Shown here one piece after another: positions 1 through 10,600 of a stretch of DNA of 64,000 bases (position 1 is the stretch's first letter; each line of letters opens with the position of its first letter). Source of the DNA: Pelodera strongyloides (Eukaryota > Nematoda > Chromadorea > Rhabditida > Rhabditidae); the NCBI GenBank assembly GCA_036852015.1, contig JAANDG010000179.1, positions 1 through 64,000 of the forward strand, in the 5' to 3' direction. The translations under genes were made by a program, and so were the position numbers. Below the pieces are notes generated by a model. It was not told the DNA's origin. It did not search any database and worked only from the letters and a program-made list of their open reading frames with translations.

Positions 1-2130
1 ACCGGGCCTTCATGAATATCGTCATCGGATTCAGAAGCTGTGACGTCAAAATTAAGTTGACGTGCAAACATCGTTCCCGATGACCGTCGATGATGAATAT
101 GGATACGACTACCGAAGACGAGACGGGCAACCGGGCCTTCATGAATATCGTCATCGGATTCAGAAGCTGTAACGTCAAAATTAAGTTGACGTGCAAACAT
201 TGTTTCTGATGATCATCGATGATCAGCATGGATACGACAACCGAAGACGAGACCGACAACCGGGCCTTCATGAATATCGTCGTCGGATTCAGAAGCTGTG
301 ACGTCAAAATTAAGTTGTCGTGCAAACATCGTTCCCGATGACCGTCGATGGTGAATATGGATACGACTAGCGAAGACGAGACGGGCAACCGGGCCTTCAT
401 GAATATCGTCATCGGATTCAGAAGCTGTGACGTCAAAATTAAGTTGACGTGCAAACATCGTTCCCGATGACCGTCGATGATGAATATGGATACGACTACC
501 GAAGACGAGACGGGCAACCGGGCCTTCATGAATACCGTCATCGGATTCAGAAGCTGTGACGTCAAAATTAAGTTGACGTGCAAACATCGTTCCCGATGAC
601 CGTCGATGATGAATATGGATACGACTACCGAAGACGAGACGGGCAACCGGGCCTTCATGAATATCGTCATCGGATTCAGAAGCTGTAACGTCAAAATTAA
701 GTTGACGTGCAAACATCGTTCCCGATGACCGTCGATGATGAATATGGATACGACTACCGAAGACGAGACGGGCAACCGGGCCTTCATGAATATCGTCATC
801 GGATTCAGAAGCTGTGACGTCAAAATTAAGTTGTCGTGCAAACATCGTTCCCGATGACCGTCGATGATGAATATGGATACGACTAGCAAAAGACGAGACG
901 GGCAAACGGGCCTTCATGAATATCGTCATCGGATTCAGAAGCTGTGACGTCAAAATTAAGTTGACGTGCAAACATCGTTCCCGATGACCGTCGATGATGA
1001 ATATGGATACGACTACCGAAGACGAGACGGCAACCGGGCCTTCATGAATATCGTCGTCGGATTCAGAAGCTGTGACGTCAAAATTAAGTTGATGTGCAAA
1101 CATTGTTCCCGATGACCGTCGATGATGAATATGGATACGACTAGCGAAGACGATACGGGCAACCGGGCCTTCATGAATATCGTCATCGGATTCAGAAGCT
1201 GTGACGTCAAAATTAAGTTGTCGTGCAAACATCGGTTCCCGATGACCGTCGATGATGAATATGGATACGACTAGCAAAGACGAGACGGGCAACCGGGCCT
1301 TCATGAATATCGTCATCGGATTCAGAAGCTGTGACGTCAAAATTAGGTTGACGTGCAAACATCGTTCCCGATGACCGTCGATGATGAATATGGATACGAC
1401 TACCGAAGACGAGACGGGCAACCGGGCCGTCATGAATATCGTCATCGGATTCAGAAGCTGTAACGTCAAAATTAAGTTGACGTGCAAACATTGTTTCTGA
1501 TGATCATCGATGATCAGCATGGATACGACAACCGAAGACGAGACCGACCACCGGGCCTTCATGAATATCGTCGTCGGATTCAGAAGCTGTGACGTCAAAA
1601 TTAAGTTGTCGTGCAAACATTGTTCCCGATGACCGGCGATGATGAATATGGATACGACTAGCGAAGACGATACGGGCAACCGGGCCTTTATGAATATCGT
1701 CATCGGATTCAGAAGCTGTGACGTCAAAATTAAGTTGTCGTGCAAACATCGTTCCCGATGACCGTCGATGATGAATATGGATACGACTACCGAAGACGAG
1801 ACGGGCAACAGGGCCTTCATGAATATCATCGGATTCAGAAGCTGTAACGTCAAAATTAAGTTGATGTGCAAACATTGTTTCTGATGATCATCGATGATCA
1901 ACATGGATACGACAACCGAAGACCAGACCGGCAACCGGGCCTTCATGAATATCGTCATCGGATTCAGAAGCTGTAACGTCAAAATTAAGTTGATGTGCAA
2001 ACATTGTTTCTGATGATCATCGATGATCAACATGGATACGACAACCGAAGACCAGACCGGCAACCGGGCCTTCATGAATATCGTCGAAGGATTCAGAAAA
2101 TACGACGACGAAATTAATTTGGCGTACAAA
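1..2130. repeat. 129-bp tandem repeat array (about 16.5 copies)
   Basis: Units begin at about 1, 130, 259, 388 and so on, to a last divergent copy at about 2062-2130. The array reaches the left edge, so its full length is unknown. The period of 129 bp is exactly 43 codons, and the minus strand stays open over most of the array (213-2144). Two unit types alternate: one contains CGATGACCGTCGATGATG, the other TGATGATCATCGATGATC. Most copies contain the palindrome TGACGTCA, identical to the CREB/ATF site; the other copies read AACGTCA. Single-base indels near 890, 1030 and 1232 move the minus-strand reading from one frame to another, which argues against selection on one protein frame. The last copy drifts away from consensus and merges into unique sequence. 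This is most simply a minisatellite, possibly grown from a coding or regulatory segment. Confidence 0.95.
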
Positions 2131-2182
2131 ATTGAAAGATTCACAAAGTCTTCAGCGATGGCCTTAAGTGAAACGTCAACCG

Positions 2183-2221
2183 CTAGAGCGAGGCGCGCGC
2201 GCAGCGCGCGCCGAGCTCTAG
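2183..2221. repeat. GC-rich perfect hairpin
   Basis: An inner palindrome of 9-bp arms (GGCGCGCGC and GCGCGCGCC around a 3-base loop, 2192-2212) lies inside outer arms CTAGAGC (2183-2189) and GCTCTAG (2214-2220). It sits just right of the 129-bp array. It could form a strong cruciform or RNA stem; function unknown. Confidence 0.8.
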
Positions 2222-2441
2222 TCTTGTTTGTAATGCATATAATTTACCATGCACAATGATTTCTGGACAGTGTGCTTGAAATTAGAGCAACATGAGGGAG
2301 GGCACGACATGATAATAATGCGCTCTTCAAAATTCACCCTACCTTCGTTTGTTTCAGTTTTTGCAGATTCGATCGCCAGCTGCTCCTCTGATCTCTAAAG
2401 CAGAACATATTCTGGTTTGTGAACATTTCATACCGAGACTA

Positions 2442-2738
2442 TCAAGCTGTAGTGGAGAAGACATGAGTCCGCACCATCGCCGCGCACGCGCCGCCCTCAA
2501 GGGGGATGCCACTGGTTCGTGATGCTACATATCGCACCCGTTTCCGCGAATCTTTGGCGTACACCCAGACGCCGCTGTGGCGTAGCCTCTGTTTGTGCGC
2601 GATTACCGCGCGGAGCTTCTCGTTGGAGTGTGAACAATATACCTTACTGGCGAGTCCCTCATCTTCGTTTCTTATTTCACTTGCTTTGTTTGAATGCTCG
2701 TTTTCGTTCTCATTATCAACGTCGCTTCTCGAACCCAT
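2442..2738 (-). CDS. Hypothetical 98-codon ORF or first exon, acidic N-terminus
   Basis: An ATG-initiated minus-strand frame of 98 codons. The first 30 residues are very polar (D, E, N, S; it begins MGSRSDVDNENENEH) and the C-terminal half is basic. A possible splice donor (AAG then GTATAT) follows the acidic part, so it could be a first coding exon instead of a whole gene. I recognise no domain. Other frames of the same stretch are also open for 90-118 codons, so this may be chance in a locally GC-richer region. Confidence 0.25.
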   Translation of the reverse strand: MGSRSDVDNENENEHSNKASEIRNEDEGLASKVYCSHSNEKLRAVIAHKQRLRHSGVWVYAKDSRKRVRYVASRTSGIPLEGGACAAMVRTHVFSTTA

Positions 2739-3415
2739 TTATTTATCTAAAAACAAACTTTCAAAGATACGATTACGATTACACGAATGTATTACGATAA
2801 GTAAATGTTACCCAAGTAAAATAAAGTTGAATTTGCTAACCATACTACCATTTATGACATAGCCTTGAAACGTACAATGTTAAGCAACTTGCTGATATTG
2901 ATATTTCCATAAGTAACGTTGAAATTCCTATAGCGTAATCATAGTCTTTGTGTTGGAATATATCATAAATCGTAAGATATTATTCTTAATTCATGAACAA
3001 CTCATACTTACGTCGTTCGGATGTAGGAATGCCAATATGATGTTCACTTCCGCTTATTTATTGAATACAAAAGAATCGTGCTTCTGCCAAGTCATATAAT
3101 CGGTTCTGCGCGAAAATTTGCATCATGCGCGAGTTGGGATTTAGAAAGAGGAAATGATTTTGCGCTTCGAAACAGAAGAATAATGGGGTTTCCAAGTTAT
3201 GGTGAAAATTTACAGTACTTTGGAACCACACGAGAATATTTTTTAATTTTTCATGTTACATATTTTTCATGTTATATAGTTTCGTGTAGAAATGCGGTAA
3301 TCTATGTTCCTCATTCGCAGTTTAGCGGTAACCGTAATCCCACGTTTCCTCCCAAACAAGCGGGAAAAGCGGGATTCCGTCCTTATTGCGAGCGCTAATT
3401 AGGGACCTTGCCGCT

Positions 3416-3438
3416 AACACTAGGCCTTGCCTAGTGTT
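3416..3438. repeat. 10-bp perfect inverted repeat
   Basis: AACACTAGGC and GCCTAGTGTT face each other across a 3-base loop. It looks like a small stem-loop or a relic of a miniature element. No gene is seen around it. Confidence 0.7.
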
Positions 3439-3670
3439 TAATTGCGGGACACGGTTCGCTAGTCTGTCAAGAAACATGCGACTTTTCGTATTGCGCGGGA
3501 TTGGATGATTAGCTGCCAGGTAACGCGGGATTTATTTTTGTTTCGCGGGAAACGTGCAGCAGAAGAACAGAGATTATTGGTAGAAACACGGACATTTCTT
3601 GGAATAGGAAAAAATTAAAATTGCGTCAACAATCGCAGTAGCACCATCCGATTGCTTCACTGAGGAAACT

Positions 3671-3760
3671 TGGCCGGTGCGCGGCCTACAATGGGCCCGA
3701 AAAGGGTAGGCCGCCGAGTGTGGGCCCACTATTTTTTGTAGGCCTCGCACATGGCCGGCC
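3671..3760. repeat. GC-rich imperfect inverted repeat (short MITE-like)
   Basis: The left arm GGCCGGTGCGCGGCCTACA pairs imperfectly with the right arm TGTAGGCC..GGCCGGCC, with GGGCCC boxes inside both arms. The 90-bp element stands out as GC-rich in AT-rich surroundings. The region 2222-4640 otherwise shows no supported gene. Confidence 0.65.
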
Positions 3761-4645
3761 GCTCACGCGCCAAAGTTTTTGTAATCTTTGGAAATACCAT
3801 TGAATACAGATTTTTATTACTTATTCAGGAAAATTTGGTGATGTGAATACCTGAATTCCCACTAATACAGTAGATTTTTATTGGAGATATATGGTAGATT
3901 TTTTATAGCAACTACAAAAGAGGCCAGCTTACAAAGAGAAACAATGCGTTCTTTTTGGCCCCGCCCACAATTGTTTTTTTTTTGAATGTGCGCGTTCAGC
4001 AGAGGACTCTGGTGGTCGGTGGTTCGTTTCTTTATTGTTTCATCTCGCTTTCCTTTTTTCACTTTCGTTTTCGCTTTCGTTTTCACTTTTGTTTTCACTT
4101 TCGTTTACACTTTCTTCCATTTTTGAAAAGCGTATCGCCTGTATATCTAACTGTGGTCAAGGCTTTAACCGTTTAAAACATCGGTTCACGACGTTTTATT
4201 GTGTTTTTTTTCTTCCTAAACTGAAAATATTTTGTTTCTCGCGGCTTTTCTTATTTTTTTTTTCTCGAGAGCCTTCCCGGTTCAGTCTACCGCACAAATC
4301 AGCGTTTCGGCATGCCTTGTTATTTTATTTCATGATATCTTATCACTCAACTTCAACTGATTAGATTCTTCTGACGCGTTGCGTTGTGTGTAGTTATTAG
4401 TTATTTCTTTTGTAGTTTTCGTGAATTCTAAGGTGTCATTTAGACATTTCGCTTTTGCTAGCCACTCAGCTCTCCGGCTCTCATACTGTCTAGCCGCCTC
4501 TGCAGGTACATCCTGCGCACAAGAGTACATAACAAAATGTGTCAATGTGCGCTATTATCTTTTTTTTCAAAGTTACATATTGTTAATGTGCAAACCTTTT
4601 AGGGAAGCGTGTAGCTTGCTGCTTGCCTCGCAAGAATCGTAGATC

Positions 4646-7600
4646 ATGTCACAAGAAATCGATGGCTTAACCAATAGCCAGGTGAGTTCATGTTCATGCT
4701 TTGATGCTTTCCCTTCGTACTCGTCTCTCGTCTTAATCTTACCGGAATTAGAAGTTGTGAAAAAGAAACTGGTGGAGAGTGTCTTGGCACTCTGGATTAT
4801 CAAGAAATCCAGTAATCGTGTGCTGCGTACACGTTAGTCCAAAGCGCTGTTATCCTGGTACCTGGTACAAGTGTTTGTCGGTGTCGGGATGTCGCTCCCG
4901 TTCGCTTTCCAATTTCCACAATCCTCTTTAACATAGTCCTTCGTTTAGGCGCGGAAGTTCATGGCTACCGGATCTCAGGATAGTCTACCAAAATTGGAGC
5001 TAGGTTCGGTGAGTTGTTGCTTTGTTTAGCTTTTGTATTTGTGTTTGATTTTGATGGCGCTCTTCGCTTCGCGCTATGTATGTCTGTGAATTGTGAACTA
5101 AGCTGATATGTGCTAGTAAGTTGTAACGGAAGCATGAATCGTTTGTTCCCAACGCTAGTTCCAGTACTTGTGACTTGTCACGCTTGTAATGTGAAGGACA
5201 TGTACATACATCGTCCAGCATCCGTTCCGAATAGCAGTGCGCTTTCGGCTTCAGCGATATTCTCTTATTTGTTGTATTTGTAAATTTGTATGCATTAGAG
5301 GGTCTCTTTCATTTACAGCAAGATCCTATTCTGGCCGAAGCCGGTCTCCCTCCGTCACAGGTTAGTTCGTACACAATCTTTGTTCTACCCTAGTTTAGTT
5401 TTAAAGCGACATAACATCCGGTTTTTGAAGCGTGTCTTTATGTCGCTCTGTCGGCCAACGGACTTCCCGTACGTTATGTGTAAACGGGTATAAGCTGACG
5501 ATTTGACTAAAAAATTGGCGCAATATTTGCTTTTCCGACCTACGTTTCAAGACGGCTCAAGGCTGTTAGGCGAAAGTAAACCTCACCTCTGTGTCTGGTC
5601 TGTTCTGTGTATATTTTCGGTCTGTTGTTTCGCTAATAGAATAGTTATTTCATTAGCGATGTACGAGGTTACGTACGTTAGTAAGCTCTAGCTCGCGCAC
5701 CTCTGCATCGCATTTCTGACCTCCTAGATAGCGAATATGATTTCTTCTCTTTGTGCTTTACGACACTGTTCGCGTGTGCCCTCTGGTGGGGTGTGGCCTG
5801 GCACTTTACGCTATATAATGAGGAAATAGGCATATAATGTAGAATCTATAAAATCGTTACTGATTCAACTTGATTATTTTTCAGAATTCTGTCCTAAATG
5901 TTGAAGCTGAACAGTTGGAGCGATGTCGTAGGGAAGTAACCACAATGGAACGAGTAAGTTATATTTTATTAGTTATGTAGTAATTTGCGAAACACTATAC
6001 ATTTAGGCTTAGTTCCGGTCCAGACCCAACTTAAGGATTTTAAATACCGCAATTTTCCTACTATTAGACTGCTTTAGTTTTTTTTTGCTTGCTTGAAGAC
6101 CTGCACCTACAACTGTCATGTGCAGATTAGATTGTTATACTGACTTCACGTTAGCGAGTACATCTTCTTTGCGCATCAGACCCTCAGACCCTAATAATTT
6201 ATTAAAGTATGTAATAATAATTTATTAAAGTATGTAATAATAATTTATTAAAGTATGTAATAAAATTATTACGTACACATAAAATTCATGAGAAAAATGT
6301 ATGCGACGTGCAGTTATTATATCTGGTATCTGGTATGCCTGTGTAGTTTGAAGTTTTCTAGTGACACTGGTTTTGCTACGCCTGACTTTGCATTTTGCAT
6401 AACTAACAACCTGTTTTTAAAACGTACGTTAAACTCTGGAATCCCATGTAGTGTATGTAAATTACTCATTTTTAGTCTGGTTATATTAATTTGCGTGCAA
6501 CATCTGGGATTGCAGTTGTTCAGAATACTTTTTTGTTAAACCCTGTTCTTATAATACTTTAAATGGTAAGTTTCTCTTATTTTTTCAGGTGTACTCTGAT
6601 GATTTGTTTGACCTGTTCGAGAGTGGCGATCAGTTTCAAATGCCCATTGTAAAGATGAATACAGTATCTGAAATGGTGTGTACTAACGTCAGTGTAACTT
6701 CATTCTCGGTAAGTACCAATTACTTTTACGTAGATATATACGTTGTTTATTTATTAAATACACCAAAAGGAGTGCATCAAGGATGAAAAAAATATATAAA
6801 CGCAACCAGATGACCGATAGGGATAGGGTTAGCATTCAGATTTGTCGTGTCTTATGTTGTTTTGAATTTTGAAATTTGAAGGGTGCATGTGAATTGTGGA
6901 TGAGTCTTTGTTTTGAGAAAAAGTGATTCGGAATTCTAGTACACCGCTATGGGATCTCCGTAACTCGTGTCGGGCACTCCTGGCAGTGACATTTGCCATT
7001 TAATTTAATGTATGGCTGTCTATCTCTCTCTCCCTCTCTTTGAATAATCATTCTTTTTTTCAGGGAGCTCCACATATCAGTTCAGCGGCGTATTCCAACT
7101 GTGCCTACGAGCGTCCACTAAAGGCGGAGCCCTCCATTAATAACGATCGGTGCGTTTATATATCTTTAAAGAATTATTGCTCTTGTACAATAAAACAAGC
7201 TTAGTAAGGGGCTTAAAGGATTCGATTCAACATTCAACCTTGAACTACGAACTACGATGAAAATCGTTGTGCTTTGAGCTTTGAGTTCTTAGTTTAGTTT
7301 CTTGTCTCATGTCTCTACTATACTAGGCTCTCTATTTTAGTCTCTTGGAAGAAAGAGTGGTGAACGTCAACGTCACAGTACCACCGCAGAAGAAATCGAA
7401 GACGTCGAAAAATTTGGATTGGTTGGTCAGTGTTGTTCTATTTCTTGTTCGTGGTTTCTTTCTTTTGCTTTTGTTGATTCTTCAACCATTCTTCCAGATA
7501 AATATGGCCTTATTTTGTTCTGACTCTAATTAGCCCAATTAGCGATATATCGTTTTGATGGTTCTTGCTGCTTGCTATTAATGCCAGTTTCGTCTCACTT

Positions 7601-10600
7601 TGCTTCTTACTTCTTATCCTGCTGCTTTTAGACGACCAACAACGGATCTGGTATTTTCTGTAAAATGGGGGCCCGCGTGCCGTTTGAGTTGTCGTCTCCC
7701 GATCGAGTGACAGATGTGACTATTCTGGCACAGTTTGATGTGAGTTATCTTTTTCAATGTATGTACGCTGTGCGATCTGCGATGTGAGTTTCTATCTGTT
7801 TTTGTAAACATAAACATAAACATTTATTGCAAAAATGCACACACCACAGAGGGTGGAAAATACAATTGAACGAACAACATAAATTTAAGAAACAGCCAAA
7901 CGAAAATAATTCACAGGGAACATAATACACACTACAACACCACACGGGGGAACAAGAACAAGAACACGTTTTCAATATCACCAAGATAATCACATATCAA
8001 ATACTTCGAGTAAAGAGTGGAAAATTGCCAAGTGAAGCCTGCCCACGCCTAACTTGGGGGGATAATAATAAATAATGAATATTCCAAAGGTATGTATACT
8101 GCTGTGAGACCTCCCCAAGCCTTACAGGATTAATGTAAAACATTCAAATTTGGAGAAAGACAAAAAATGGAAAAGAACGGGTAGTTTTATAGAAATTCCA
8201 GGCTTTTTGGCCGGTATTTTGACACCGGAACGGAAGTTTGCCGTTGTTAGCAAATGTTTGCCACAAAGCTTTGTGACTACAAGATGTATATATGGTACAA
8301 AATGCGCAGTGGGACCAGGATGCGAATACATAATGTCTCTAAGAGACACATGATGGTATCTGAAGCAAACCTTTTGTATGTGTTGTGTGTGCGGTGTTGT
8401 GTGTGCTTATAGCCTAATTTAAGTTTGTTTTACTTTATTTTCTGGCAGAATCATTTATATATTTCTTTTTCAATTTTCAGGATGCAACCTATATTGGAAA
8501 ACCAGTGGAGAGGTGCCCTAATCACATTAATAAGGAGAGTGAGTGTTCTCTTTTTTTGTTGGAGGCTTCAACTTCAGTAACTACCTTCAGTTCAGCTTTC
8601 GGTTTCTGAATGCGGACAGAGGGTAGTTTGTCATTGTCTTTGTCTTATGTAATTGTACGTGACTTTGTTTAGGTAATATATGAGAGGAAAAGTTCATAGG
8701 GTAGGGTGTAGTGTAAAAAAATAATTTGGCGGAAAACAAGGAGCGAGGATTTGGCTATTTGGCTAGTAGCTGATGTTATGTTGATGTGTTTTTCGATTTC
8801 TGCTGAGATCTGACTGGCATTTGTTTTAAAATATTTTTTATATTAGATTCATCGGCTCTACGAAAGTTCTTCATTAGATCTGACCTTGAGGACCCGAAAG
8901 TTAAATACGGTTCATCGGAGGAGAAGTATGCGCTGAGAATACCACTCAAAGGTCGCTCAAACCGTCAGGTTCACAATATTAACTTGGAAGTGGGTGGTTT
9001 GACTTTGCCATTTTTTATTTTGTTTTTAAATCAACTACAGTTACAGTCAGCAGATAACCCGGCAACTGTATTTCATGTATCATATGCAAATTTCCTATGC
9101 CCATCTGGACCCAACGATAACAGGTGCACGTAAAAGAAGTACGATCGTGAATATCTTATTATATGTGGATTTTGTTTGTTATTAAATATCGATTTATGTA
9201 TTCTTTCAGTTTACGTGTATGACATCATGCCAAGGAGGAATCAATCGAAGAGCCATTCACCTTGTCTTCCAGTTTAACAGGTATTTTCTTGAATTCAATT
9301 TTCGTGTATTTTCTTGAATTAAGTGATGTACTCATTCATGTGTGGTTGTGCGTCGCCACATAGCACCACATACTTGCGCTTGTCTCTGGTCTTTGTATTA
9401 TGACTTTTGTGAGCGAAGACACACAAACACTCACACATACAACTGCGTCCCACCAATCATATGTAGTCTGGTTCGCCAGCCGTCATCGTCAGTCACATGA
9501 ACTTTGTATAATGTGAGTTCAACTTTACGAAGAAAAATAAAGTCTAACCATATGATGATATACCGCTTTAAATTTAGTGGCACTCAGAAGGTTTCGGAGT
9601 TGCGTTTCCCTCTGCGTGTCTGTGCGAATCCGGTTCGCGATGCAACAAAAGAGAAGCTTGTAATCGATGGACTGGACTTGGAGGGTATGTCTTTTGTATT
9701 AAGTTTAGGGACAAACTAACTAGTTGGATTGTAGAGTTATCAAAATTTAGATAATATGTTTCCTTTGCTGGTAAACTGCATTTCCACGATTGGAGTTTGT
9801 AATTTAATTTTCTAGTTAAAGTCGCATAAACGTAATTCTGTGAGTTGGCTTGGACTTAGCGCATTTTTTGCAAGATTTAAAAATGAGTGTTGTTTTAGAA
9901 CATCAGCTAGATCACAATAAAGTGAAGAGCGAAAAGAGTTCTCCGATGCATCAACAGGGCTCCTCTACTACTCCGCCAGTTCCTGGTTAGTAAAACAGTA
10001 AAACTTTAAAATATATGTGACTTTAAATTAATGGTGCCAGGGCAACAAGACCAGGGCATGGTTTGTTTTGTCCCTAAACCGAGCACATCCTGTGTTTATT
10101 AGTTGTGCTGAATGTTCTTGATGTTAAAGTAGACAAGACACCGCAGAAATATTAGTTCTTGTTTTTATTATGGCGGCCGACTTAGAAATTGTCTAGTGAC
10201 AGTGAGGATGTGCGTAGCTTGAAGGTGGCATTCCATGCTTTTTTTTAGCATCCAAGTTTCGCAAGCGCCCACATAAAGTGGACATGTTTACGTCGAAGAA
10301 GCAACGGTCGGAGGGCGATGGAGTACACACGATACATGTAAGTTTTTTTTACTGGCACGTCGGGTTGAAGCGTGTGCTGAACAACACATTTGCAATTGTG
10401 GTGTATTTTGTAGCCGACTTTAGATGGTGCCAAGGACCAGGACAGTTATTTGCGCATAATTAATAAATGTGATTACCGTAATCGTTGTCTGTTCCGCATA
10501 CGTTAACCAACCATTTGGCATCGTGCTTTAATTTATGATTAGGCAAGAATATATTGGGGACCTGTATGCCTACGCTGCTCTCGGTGCAGATTAACTATAG

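Noticed and set aside
213..2144. 643-codon minus-strand ORF as a repeat protein
   Set aside because: Indels make different copies read in different frames of the same repeat, and other frames are also open, so openness follows from the 3n period.
8990..9123. Open frame continuing from p53-like exon 10 through the next intron (ends near PSGPNDNR at a GTGCAC)
   Set aside because: It joins out of frame to the FTCMTSC exon, while splicing 8989 to 9210 restores the exact spacing of the p53 core.
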